Shown piece after piece: positions 42,904 to 50,626 of a stretch of DNA of 64,000 bases. The position numbers and the translations under genes were made by a program. The first letter of the stretch is position 1; the number at the start of each line of letters is the position of its first letter. The notes under the pieces are model-generated. The model searched no databases. It had not been told where the DNA came from and worked only from the letters and a program-made list of their open reading frames with translations. The DNA lies in assembly GCA_016703425.1 (NCBI GenBank), contig JADJCA010000027.1:100717-164716 (forward strand), read 5' to 3'. Source of the stretch: Myxococcales bacterium (GTDB lineage: Bacteria > Myxococcota_A > Polyangia > Polyangiales > Polyangiaceae).

Positions 42904-43638
42904 ATGCACTTCAAACCGTCGACCCGACGTCGCCTGGCTCTGTCTTTTGCGTCTTTCGCTCACGTGGCGCTTGCCGCCACGTGTTTGAGCGGTTCGGCGC
43001 TTGCGGCTGGGACGCTGCGTGGCCGCATCACCGGGTTCGAGAAGCTCATCCCCGATGTCTACGCCGAGGCCGCCAAGCCTGAGGCGCACCGCTACACGTG
43101 GCGCGAGCCGTCGCCCACCGTGCGGCCCGAGTTCCGCGTCCTCGCGGCCATGCCCTCGCGTGACATCTGTTTGGCGGCGATGGCCTCGGCGGCGCCTCCG
43201 CCCATGCCGCCGGTTCTGGTGCGCATCACCGGCGGTCGGTCCATGCAGACGACGCTCGTGGTTTCGCCCGGCACCAAGCTCGTGTTCGAGAACCGCGATC
43301 CGTTCCCGCATCGGCTCACGCAGAAAGACCTGAAGGTCGAGCTCAACGCCGGCGCCAAGAACGAATGGACCGCGCCCGGGCCCGGGCGCTACGAGTTTCG
43401 CGATGAGCTGGTGCCGAGCCTGCGCCTCTTCGTCGTCGTCGAGGCGCAAGTGGCCGCCACGGTTTTCCCCGGCCGCGACGGCGTCTACGCGCTGCCCAAC
43501 CTGCCGCCAGGCGAATACATGCTCAAGGCGTTCTTTCAGGGGAAGCAGGTCGGCAAGCAGGTCAGCATCCTGGTTCGCGACAAGGTCCCGACCGACATCA
43601 AGGAGCCCCTCAACGTGGGTGAGGGCGAAGCCAAATGA
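42904..43638 (+). CDS. Periplasmic cupredoxin-like protein
   Basis: Exported protein of 244 residues. The signal peptide ends near CLSGSALAAG. The middle region LVVSPGTKLVFENRDPFPHR resembles the cupredoxin strand pair that supplies the first copper His, but a full Cys/His/Met copper set is not evident. The end, GVYALPNLPPGEYMLKAFFQ, looks like a carboxypeptidase regulatory-type beta domain. The frame opens at 42766, but ATG 42904 immediately precedes the signal peptide. Its stop overlaps the next start (ATGATG), so the pair is coupled. Confidence 0.72.
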   Translation: MHFKPSTRRRLALSFASFAHVALAATCLSGSALAAGTLRGRITGFEKLIPDVYAEAAKPEAHRYTWREPSPTVRPEFRVLAAMPSRDICLAAMASAAPPPMPPVLVRITGGRSMQTTLVVSPGTKLVFENRDPFPHRLTQKDLKVELNAGAKNEWTAPGPGRYEFRDELVPSLRLFVVVEAQVAATVFPGRDGVYALPNLPPGEYMLKAFFQGKQVGKQVSILVRDKVPTDIKEPLNVGEGEAK

Positions 43639-45494
43639 TGCTCCTGTCCCGCTTCTGGTACGGGCTCCTGAGCCTCCTGGTGGGCGTCGCGCTCTACGTC
43701 GCCTACGTTGGCGTGGGCCAGTACAACCGGCGCGCCCAGATTACGATGGCCGAGGGCCTCGCGTCGGACAGCCAAGTCGTGCGTTGGGCGCTTCAGATCG
43801 ATGCGCGCCGCCGCCTCGACGCGCTGCTCCTCGGCGCCGTCGACAAAGGTGTTCAGGACTCGCTCGTCGCCGCCGCCAAGGACAAGGTCCCGCCCAAGGC
43901 CAAGGAAGACGGCAAGAAGGCGCTCGACGCGGTGATGCAGAAGCTGCCGCCTGAGGTTCGCCCTTCGGCGCTCTTCGCCGTCGACCGTGACGGTCGCGTG
44001 GTGGCGCAGGTGGGCTACGACCAGGCCAACGCCTTCGAGGACTTCGAGCTCGGCGGCTACCCGGCGGTCTACGACGCGCTCCACGGCTTCCTCCGCGATG
44101 ACACGTGGATCCTCGGCGGACGGATGTACCGCGTCGTCGCGAGGCCCGTCGAAGAGGAAGCCTCCAAGCCCCCCGTCGGCGCCATCGTCGCGTTCAAGAT
44201 CGTCGATGACTCCTTCGCCAAGGACATCGCGCGGCTCACGCGGGCGAATGTGATGTTTTTTGGTGGCGGCGTCCGGCTCGCGCAGGCTGTCGACTCGGCC
44301 GACGTGCCCGATCGGCTCGTGCCAGAGTTCTTGACGGAGCTGCCTAAGGTCGAGGCCGACAAGGCCTTCAAGGACACCGGCCGCTCGGGTCTGCGGCTCA
44401 TGCCCGGCGAGCGCGTCGGCGCCATTTTCGCGCGCCTCGACGGTGACGCCTGGGAGCTTCGAGGCGCCTACGCGGTCGCCCGCGGTCGCGAGTTCGTGCC
44501 CAGCCCCATCGGCTTCTTGTCCACCGCCGACGACAAGGACAAGGCCAATGTGCCTTGGGTCGTCCTTGGGGGCATCGTCGGCGCAGGCCTCCTCATGGGC
44601 CTTCTGTTCTCGGTCCTCGAGCACACGATGCCGCTCCGTGAACTCGCGCGCCAGGGCGCGAAATTGAGGAAGGGCGAGCTTGACCTGCTTCAACTGCCGC
44701 GCCTCCGCGGTGGCTATCGCGGCATCGGTCAGGATCTCAACGCGGGCATCCAACGGGTCGCTGAAAAGGGCGGCGGTGCCATTCGGAAAGAGGCCGACCT
44801 CGAGTCGATCTTGGGCCCCACGCCGGCTCAGCCGGCGATGAGCGCGTTTTCGTTTCCGATGCCTGGAGATGCGCCTCCGCCGTCGACGGCCGCGCCGCGC
44901 GCGCCGTTCGCAGCGCCTTCCTCGGCCCGCGCCGTGGGGCCCGCACCGCTTTCCTCTGGAAACGTCAGCGGCAACGGCGGAGCCACCGCGGGCGGGCCGG
45001 CTTCGGCAGCGACGGTCGTCCAGCCGGTGGCACCTGCCGGTGGTCCTCCGAAGGCGCCCCCGGCCAAGCCCCCGAAGCCGCCGCCGCCCCGCGGCGGCGC
45101 GCCCGCTGCCGCGTCGGCAGAGGCGCCTCCGGTACCGGTGCCTCCGACGACGGAGCGCTCCGTCGCCGACGACGAAGAGCGCACGACCATTGGCGCGCCG
45201 GCAAAGGAGCTCCTAGCTCAAGCGTCGCCCTCGTCCGGTCTGATGAAGGCCGCGGAGCAAGCGGCCGCCGCCGGCGACGAGGGCGCCGAATGGCTCGCCG
45301 TCTACGAGGAGTTCTTGCGGACAAAGAAGGAGTGCGGCGAGAACGTCGACGGCCTGACCTACGACAAGTTCCGCCAGACCCTCCGGAAGAATCGCGACGC
45401 GCTGATCCAGCGTCACGGCTGCAAGCGCGTGAAGTTCTCGGTCTATGTCAAAGAAGGGCGAGCCTCCCTCAAGGCCACGCCCGTCAAAGAGTGA
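43635..45494 (+). CDS. Membrane sensor-like protein (resembles MXAN_5187 family)
   Basis: Predicted 619-aa protein with an N-terminal helix (7-28), an extracytoplasmic domain of ~270 residues resembling a single-cache sensor (SALFAVDRDGRVVAQVGYDQ), a second helix (~310-335) and a HAMP-like segment (LRELARQGAKLRKGELDLLQ). A Pro/Ala linker of ~150 residues leads to a C-terminal domain of ~80 with EWLAVYEEFLRTKKECGENV and YDKFRQTLRKNRDALI. That tail recalls the C-terminal domain of the M. xanthus MXAN_5187 family as I remember it. No kinase, cyclase or chemotaxis output domain is present. Coupled to the cupredoxin-like gene. Confidence 0.72.
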   Translation: MMLLSRFWYGLLSLLVGVALYVAYVGVGQYNRRAQITMAEGLASDSQVVRWALQIDARRRLDALLLGAVDKGVQDSLVAAAKDKVPPKAKEDGKKALDAVMQKLPPEVRPSALFAVDRDGRVVAQVGYDQANAFEDFELGGYPAVYDALHGFLRDDTWILGGRMYRVVARPVEEEASKPPVGAIVAFKIVDDSFAKDIARLTRANVMFFGGGVRLAQAVDSADVPDRLVPEFLTELPKVEADKAFKDTGRSGLRLMPGERVGAIFARLDGDAWELRGAYAVARGREFVPSPIGFLSTADDKDKANVPWVVLGGIVGAGLLMGLLFSVLEHTMPLRELARQGAKLRKGELDLLQLPRLRGGYRGIGQDLNAGIQRVAEKGGGAIRKEADLESILGPTPAQPAMSAFSFPMPGDAPPPSTAAPRAPFAAPSSARAVGPAPLSSGNVSGNGGATAGGPASAATVVQPVAPAGGPPKAPPAKPPKPPPPRGGAPAAASAEAPPVPVPPTTERSVADDEERTTIGAPAKELLAQASPSSGLMKAAEQAAAAGDEGAEWLAVYEEFLRTKKECGENVDGLTYDKFRQTLRKNRDALIQRHGCKRVKFSVYVKEGRASLKATPVKE

Positions 45495-45588
45495 TCCTCC
45501 ACGAAGAGTGAAGTGCCCCCTGCAGCGTGCCGTGGTAAGGCCCGCCATCAGCCTTGCCCTTAGGCAGGCGTTTGAAAAGGCCCTGGAG

Positions 45589-47211
45589 ATGCGACACCCT
45601 CACGCTCGCCTCGATACCGCTCGATTGTTGGTCGCCTTCGGCGCCGCGCTCCTGGCCTCGGCGCCGGTGGCTGCCCACGCCACCAACGTCACCGAGTTCC
45701 CTGACAACGGCTCCGAGCAGATGGCGCGCGGTGGCGCCTGGGTCGCGCGGGCAAGCGATCCGCTCGCCACGGCGTTCAACCCCGCCGGCCTCGCCGGCCA
45801 GCGAACCGCGTTTACGATTCAGGCGAACCTGACGCTCCACGACGCATGTTTCACGCGGCTCAAGGCCGCCAACGACACGACCGACGACTCGGTGGCGCCG
45901 GGGCAGCACTATCCGAACGTCTGCGCCGAATCGAAGATCTTTCCGAACCCGCAGCTCGGCTTCAACTACCGCGCCACGGACCGCATCGGCATCGGCTTCG
46001 CGGTCCTCGGCCCGAGCGGCGTGGGCGGCCACAAGTGGCCCGAGTTCGTCAACACCGCCAACGGGCCCGCGGCGGCGCCGAACCGGTACCTCCTCGTGGA
46101 GGGCAAGAGCACGTTCCTTACGCCGACCCTTGGCGCCGGCTTCGAGGTCATCGACGGCCTAAGGCTCGGTGCGGCCTTCTCGTGGGGCATCATCAAAGCG
46201 AAATTCAACAACGCCTCGCCGGCCCTCAACGGCAACAACCTGAACCCGCGTGGCAACGACATCGACGCGACGCTCATCGTGGCCGACTACTTCGTGCCGC
46301 AGCTCCGCTTCGGTGCGCTCTACAGCCCCACGGAGTTTTTTGACGTCGGCCTGTCGTACAAGTGGAGCGACGCGGTCAAGGCCCGCGGCGACGCCTACAC
46401 GCGAGCGAACTACTACACGCCAGCGGTGGCCAACGGAAACAAGAGCGGCGTCGTCGACGGTGACACGTCGGTCAACGATTGCAACCGTGGCCCGGCCGCG
46501 GCCGGCGTCTGCGGCGACGGCAACAACGCCACGCTGAAGCTCGCCGTGCCCATGGAGGCTCGCATCGGGTTCCGCTACCACCAGCCGCGCGGCGCCGCGA
46601 AGCCGCACTCGCGCGATCCGATCGCCGACGATGTCTTTGACGCCGAGGTCGACTTCACCTGGGCCAACAACAGCGCCTTCGAGAACCTGGAGATTCGCTT
46701 CCCCGGCACGGCGCAGGGCGAAGGCATCATTCCGGCGAACGGGACCCCAGGCGTCATTCCGCCGAGCGCCGATGTGCCCCACTTCTACAAGGACGTGCTG
46801 GGGGTTCGCGTCGGCGGGGATATCAACGTTCTCCCCAACCAGCTCGCCCTCCGTCTCGGCGGCTACTACGAGACCAAGGCGCAAGACGACCGCTACCAAA
46901 ATACGGATTTCGTCGGCGGCTCGCGCGTCGGCCTCGCGGCCGGCGGCACCTACCGCCTGCCGGTCGGCGCCACGGGCAGCGTCGATCTCATGCTCGGCTT
47001 CATGCACGTCTTCGTCTCCGATCAGAAGAACGAAGACGCCAACGGCGAAGGCGTCTCGGCCCTCGCCGGATCGCCCTGCAACCCGACCCAGCCGAGCGGT
47101 CAGCCCTGTGAGGGCGGCAAGACGCGCTACCGCACCGTTTGGCCGATCAACCTCGGGACCATCACGAACGCCTTCAACGTCCTCAACGTGGGCGCGGCGT
47201 ACAAGTTCTGA
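45589..47211 (+). CDS. FadL/OMPP1-type outer-membrane transporter
   Basis: Beta-barrel protein of about 540 residues for import of hydrophobic compounds. The signal peptide ends APVAAHA and is followed by NVTEFPDNGSEQMARGGAWV and ASDPLATAFNPAGLAG, the plug and hatch pattern of the family (a typical F-x-x-NPAGLA). The C-terminus ends in an aromatic residue (VGAAYKF), as outer-membrane barrels require. The start is ATG 45589 with GGAG directly in front; it could lie slightly elsewhere. It follows the sensor-like gene after 94 bases. Substrate unknown. Confidence 0.88.
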   Translation: MRHPHARLDTARLLVAFGAALLASAPVAAHATNVTEFPDNGSEQMARGGAWVARASDPLATAFNPAGLAGQRTAFTIQANLTLHDACFTRLKAANDTTDDSVAPGQHYPNVCAESKIFPNPQLGFNYRATDRIGIGFAVLGPSGVGGHKWPEFVNTANGPAAAPNRYLLVEGKSTFLTPTLGAGFEVIDGLRLGAAFSWGIIKAKFNNASPALNGNNLNPRGNDIDATLIVADYFVPQLRFGALYSPTEFFDVGLSYKWSDAVKARGDAYTRANYYTPAVANGNKSGVVDGDTSVNDCNRGPAAAGVCGDGNNATLKLAVPMEARIGFRYHQPRGAAKPHSRDPIADDVFDAEVDFTWANNSAFENLEIRFPGTAQGEGIIPANGTPGVIPPSADVPHFYKDVLGVRVGGDINVLPNQLALRLGGYYETKAQDDRYQNTDFVGGSRVGLAAGGTYRLPVGATGSVDLMLGFMHVFVSDQKNEDANGEGVSALAGSPCNPTQPSGQPCEGGKTRYRTVWPINLGTITNAFNVLNVGAAYKF

Positions 47212-47336
47212 GCGCGTAGGCGCCGCGACACGGCGACACGGCGATCCGGGCGCGCGGCGTCGTCGAGGGCGCTTCGCGCGTCACGTCCGCCGTGACGCTC
47301 TCGAAAGTCGAGGGGGCTTCGGCTAGACTCGGCGCC

Positions 47337-48293
47337 ATGACTGAACCGCACAAGGTGATCATCATTGGCTCTGGCCCTGCCGGCCACGCGGCCGGGATTT
47401 ACGCGGCCCGGGCGAACTTGAAGCCCGTCATGTTCGAGGGGCTCGTGCGCGGCGGCATTCCCGGCGGCCAGCTCATGATCACCAACGACGTCGAGAACTA
47501 TCCGGGCTTTCCCACGAAGGTCACCGGGCCCGACTTGATGAAGGCGTTCCGCGAACAGTCGCTGCATCAAGGCGTCGACATCCGCAGCGAGGACGTCAAC
47601 AAGATCGACCTTTCGCAGCGGCCGTATCGCATCTGGGCCGGCGACGACGACGTGATGCACTCGGCGCACGCGCTCATTCTCGCGACGGGCGCTCGCGCCA
47701 ACTGGCTCAACCTCGAGAGCGAGCAAGCGCTCCAAGGCCGCGGCGTCTCGGCCTGCGCCGTGTGTGACGGTGCGTTCTTCAAAAACCAAGACGTCATGGT
47801 CGTCGGCGGCGGCGACACGGCCATGGAAGAGTCGATGTACCTCTCGGGCATCTGCAAGTCGGTGACGCTGGTCCATCGCCGCGGCGAGTTTCGCGCCTCG
47901 AAGACGATGCAAGAGCGCGTCTTCAAGAATCCGAAGATCAAGGTCATGTACGACACCGTCGTCGACCAGGTCCTCGACGTGCAAAAGGGTGAGGTCACCG
48001 GCGCGCGCGTCAAGAACATCAAGACTGGCGCGATGGCCGACGTTCCCGTCACGGGCTTCTTCGTCGCCATCGGGCACACGCCCAACTCGGAGCTCGTGAA
48101 GGGCCAGCTCGAGCTTCACGAGAACGAGTACATCAAGACCAAGCCGGGCACGGCGCAGACGAGCGTCCCCGGCGTCTTCGCCTGCGGCGACGTGCAGGAC
48201 TTCGTGTATCGCCAGGCGGTCACGGCGGCGGGCTCAGGCTGCATGGCCGCGCTCGACGCCGAGCGCTGGCTCGCGGCGAACGTCGCGCATTGA
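47337..48293 (+). CDS. trxB: Thioredoxin-disulfide reductase
   Basis: NADPH-dependent flavoenzyme (318 aa) that reduces thioredoxin. FAD-binding GSGPAGHAAGIYAARA lies at the N-terminus, the redox-active pair is C140/C143 (SACAVCDG), NADPH binding is VVGGGDTAMEE, and the second FAD motif is GVFACGDVQD. ATG 47337 is used; the frame is open to 47292. The following lipoprotein starts with a TTG overlapping the stop. Confidence 0.96.
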   Translation: MTEPHKVIIIGSGPAGHAAGIYAARANLKPVMFEGLVRGGIPGGQLMITNDVENYPGFPTKVTGPDLMKAFREQSLHQGVDIRSEDVNKIDLSQRPYRIWAGDDDVMHSAHALILATGARANWLNLESEQALQGRGVSACAVCDGAFFKNQDVMVVGGGDTAMEESMYLSGICKSVTLVHRRGEFRASKTMQERVFKNPKIKVMYDTVVDQVLDVQKGEVTGARVKNIKTGAMADVPVTGFFVAIGHTPNSELVKGQLELHENEYIKTKPGTAQTSVPGVFACGDVQDFVYRQAVTAAGSGCMAALDAERWLAANVAH

Positions 48294-48712
48294 GGGGCCT
48301 TCGCAACGAGCCGCTCGCGACAACCTTTCTCGGCATAGTCCTCGCGGTCCTCCCGCTCGCCTGCGACGGAGGACCTCTCGAAAACACGCCCGGCACGGCG
48401 CCGTTCTCGTGGCACGACGCGGGTGATGCTGGCCCGTGTCGGCTTGAGGACGGTGGGTGCGCCGCGGATTGCACGGGAGGCGACGCCTTTCGCTTGGCGC
48501 CCGATGCGTCTTGCGCCCGCTACGAAAAGTCCGTCGCGTGTTATCGCCGGGAGGGCGGCCACGGTGGCGGCCAGTGCGTGCGCGATGAGGCGGGCCTGAC
48601 GAAGCACCTCGAAGTCGCCCCCAACGAATTCGTCGGGGGCCTCCCGCCGTGCACGGCGGAGGAACGCGAGGCCATGGACCGAGCGCTCAACTGCCCGCAA
48701 ACGGCACTGTGA
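48290..48712 (+). CDS. Small Cys-rich lipoprotein
   Basis: Encodes 140 residues with leader LGIVLAVLPLAC (Cys 25) and seven more cysteines in the mature part, suggesting disulfides. I recognise no family. The start is TTG overlapping the trxB stop (TTGA), the same arrangement as at 2858-2861, implying translational coupling to a thiol-redox gene. An exported disulfide protein next to trxB is noteworthy but may be chance. Confidence 0.65.
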   Translation: MRGLRNEPLATTFLGIVLAVLPLACDGGPLENTPGTAPFSWHDAGDAGPCRLEDGGCAADCTGGDAFRLAPDASCARYEKSVACYRREGGHGGGQCVRDEAGLTKHLEVAPNEFVGGLPPCTAEEREAMDRALNCPQTAL

Positions 48713-48777
48713 GCGGTACGCCCTTCCGCATCGAACGCCTTGGCGGATGAGGCGGGCCAGCGTACTCTGCCCGCGCG

Positions 48778-49251
48778 ATGGCTGAGCCCGAGACACACGT
48801 CGACATGCTCGCCAAGGTTCCGCTCTTTGACGGCCTCTCACGCGACGCGCTCGCCGTCGTCGCGTCGGCGACGAAAGAGGAGGGGTTCGAGCGCGGCACG
48901 CGGATCTTCCAGTACGGCGAGCTGGGTGAGAAGCTCTACGTCATCATCGAAGGCAAGGTGCGCATCTCGCGCGAGGTCGCCGGCATGGGCGAAGAAGCGC
49001 TCGCCGTTCTGGGCGTCGGCGAGGTCTTCGGCGACATGGCGCTCCTAGACGAGATCCCTCGCTCCGCCGACGCGACCGCGCATGAGCGCGTGCGCCTCCT
49101 GGCCATCGGCAAGCGCGACTTCGACGAGCTGCTCTTCTTGCACAAGGACATCGCCTACGAGGTCCTGTGGAGCTGCGTGCGAATGCTCTCGGGGCGGCTC
49201 CGCGAGACCAACGACAAGCTCACGTTCCTCTCCACGAGCGGCAAGTTCTAA
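48778..49251 (+). CDS. Cyclic-nucleotide-binding single-domain protein
   Basis: Protein of 157 residues consisting of one CRP-type cNMP domain. The beta-roll (FQYGELGEKLYVIIEGKVRI) and phosphate-binding cassette (GEVFGDMALLDEIPRSADAT) are present; the cassette has the E and R/S positions usual for cAMP/cGMP binders. After the C helix there is only a short tail, with no DNA-binding or other output domain. It could act by binding a partner. Monocistronic so far as can be seen. Confidence 0.88.
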   Translation: MAEPETHVDMLAKVPLFDGLSRDALAVVASATKEEGFERGTRIFQYGELGEKLYVIIEGKVRISREVAGMGEEALAVLGVGEVFGDMALLDEIPRSADATAHERVRLLAIGKRDFDELLFLHKDIAYEVLWSCVRMLSGRLRETNDKLTFLSTSGKF

Positions 49252-49517
49252 CGCCCGCACCGCGAGCGCGCGCGAAGACCGCCCGCACACGAACGGGGGC
49301 ACGCGACGGGGTCGCGCGAAGAGGGGAGCGTGCGATGAGCAGAACGCCCATTCCCGCTGGGCGCCGGCGCAGCGCTGCACGCGCGGTCGCTCCCAACGCC
49401 GTTCAGTGCTTCGCCTGGCGCGACCTGCGCCAGCGGGCACGATTCGGCGCGATCAGCGACCCACGCCCTGTTTTTCCTAGGTTCTCCAGAGGTTTTCCAC
49501 AGTTTTTGGAGCGGAAC

Positions 49518-49546
49518 TTGACGGCGTAACGGGCGTTCAGTAGGCT
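49518..49546 (+). promoter_or_regulatory. Candidate lexA promoter
   Basis: TTGACG (49518-49523) matches the -35 consensus at five of six positions; a 17-base spacer leads to TAGGCT (49541-49546), a modest -10. Transcription would start only a few bases before the lexA ATG at 49556. Confidence 0.55.
49525..49541 (+). promoter_or_regulatory. Candidate LexA (SOS) box
   Basis: CGTAACGGGCGTTCAGT matches about 13 of 17 positions of the M. xanthus SOS consensus as I recall it (CTRHAMRYBYGTTCAGS), including the whole GTTCAG core. It lies between the -35 and -10 elements, where bound repressor would block RNA polymerase; a weaker copy is at 49391-49407. Confidence 0.5.
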
Positions 49547-49555
49547 ACCGGGACT

Positions 49556-50224
49556 ATGCAAGGGCTGACGCAGCGCCAGCAGATGGTCCTCGACTTCATC
49601 CGCCAGTCGATTCACGACCGCGGGTATCCCCCAACGCTCCGCGAGATCGGTGCCCGCATGGGCATCCGCTCCACCAACGGCGTCAACGACCACCTCCGCG
49701 CCCTTGAGCGCAAGGGGTACTTGAAGCGGGAAGACATGAAGTCTCGTGCGCTCCGGCCCACGGACTTGGGCAACCTGGAGCTGCCTGGCCTCAAGCAAGG
49801 CGATCTCAGCCCCGCCAACATCGACGACCTCAACCTCGTCGAGATCAAGGTCCTCGGTCGCGTGGCCGCTGGCCTTCCGCTGCTCGCCGAAGAGCACGTC
49901 ATCGACACGGTCAAGATCGACCGCGGCCTCTTGAAGGGCGGTCGCGAGCTGTTCGGGCTGAAGGTCCACGGAGACTCGATGATCGACGCCGGCATCCTCA
50001 GCGGCGACTACATCTTTGTCCGCAAGCAGCTCACGGCCAACCGTGGCGACATCGTGGTGGCGCTCATCGGAGACGAAGCCACGGTCAAGTACTACTACCC
50101 GGAGAAGGACTACGTCCGTTTCCAGCCGGCCAACAAGGAAATGGCGCCCATCCTGGTCCGCGCCGCTGACTTCCGCCCCACGATGCTCCTCGGGGTCGTC
50201 GTCGGCGTCTTCCGCAAGCTCTGA
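49556..50224 (+). CDS. lexA: SOS repressor LexA
   Basis: Repressor-protease of 222 residues. The N-terminal winged helix reads QRQQMVLDFIRQSIHDRGYP and LREIGARMGIRSTNGVNDHL. The self-cleavage bond is A105-G106 (VAAGLP), and the Ser-Lys dyad is S141 (GDSMIDAGI) and K178 (ATVKYYY). On DNA damage RecA filaments trigger cleavage and derepress repair genes. The gene has its own candidate promoter with an operator-like site, consistent with autoregulation. Confidence 0.97.
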   Translation: MQGLTQRQQMVLDFIRQSIHDRGYPPTLREIGARMGIRSTNGVNDHLRALERKGYLKREDMKSRALRPTDLGNLELPGLKQGDLSPANIDDLNLVEIKVLGRVAAGLPLLAEEHVIDTVKIDRGLLKGGRELFGLKVHGDSMIDAGILSGDYIFVRKQLTANRGDIVVALIGDEATVKYYYPEKDYVRFQPANKEMAPILVRAADFRPTMLLGVVVGVFRKL

Positions 50225-50246
50225 GCGTTCTACCCCCGCGAAGCGC

Positions 50247-50260
50247 TTGACCCCGATCAA
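50247..50260 (+). promoter_or_regulatory. FNR/CRP-like palindrome upstream of the OmpA-like operon
   Basis: TTGAC-CCCG-ATCAA differs from the FNR consensus TTGAT-N4-ATCAA at one base and keeps the exact spacing; the dyad extends outward to CGCTTGA/TCAAGCG. TTGACC can also serve as a -35 with TAGTTT 17 bases on, so an activator site and a plain promoter overlap here. It could equally be a weak 3' hairpin of lexA. Confidence 0.35.
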
Positions 50261-50326
50261 GCGGACGCATAGTTTCGCGGCGGGACGCCTGAAAGATGCG
50301 CGTCTCCTTGGAGGCCTGATCACGCG

Positions 50327-50626
50327 ATGCGCACGAGTGCCGCTCTTGTCGCGATTTCCCTGCTCTTCGGCGCGGGATGTGGTGGCGTGCACTACGCCGT
50401 CGTCGTGACCGGCGCATCGGGGCGCCTTGCCGAGGCCCGCGAGATGGGTGCCGAGCAACAGGCTCCATTTGAGTATTACTACGCGAAGGCGCACCTCGAG
50501 CAGGCGCAGGTCGAAGCGGCGTCGGCAGCCTACTCCGACGCGGCTCGCTACGCGGCGACGGCCGACGAGTACGCCCTCAAGGCCATCGAAGCCACCAAGA
50601 CCAAGCAGCGCGAGGGGACCGAGTGA
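50327..50626 (+). CDS. DUF4398-like small lipoprotein
   Basis: Lipoprotein of 99 residues with lipobox GAGC (Cys 18). The mature part is two Ala-rich helices (APFEYYYAKAHLEQAQVEAA, then AARYAATADEYALKAIEA), the helical-hairpin pattern of DUF4398 proteins. Its stop overlaps the GTG start of the OmpA-like gene, whose N-terminus has the same kind of segment, suggesting a joint role at the cell envelope. Confidence 0.8.
   Translation: MRTSAALVAISLLFGAGCGGVHYAVVVTGASGRLAEAREMGAEQQAPFEYYYAKAHLEQAQVEAASAAYSDAARYAATADEYALKAIEATKTKQREGTE

Larger units (their letters stand above)
49252..49555. other. 304-base spacer upstream of lexA
   Basis: No gene is visible. The spacer contains a hairpin CTGGCGC-GACCT-GCGCCAG (49415-49433), an AT-rich patch (49470-49510), a lone TTTTCCACA (49493-49501) resembling a DnaA box, and two GTTCAGT motifs (49401 and 49535). 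Confidence 0.7.

Noticed and set aside
49493..49501. TTTTCCACA as a DnaA box / replication origin
   Set aside because: A single copy with no cluster, no dnaA/dnaN/gyr neighbours and no AT-rich unwinding region.
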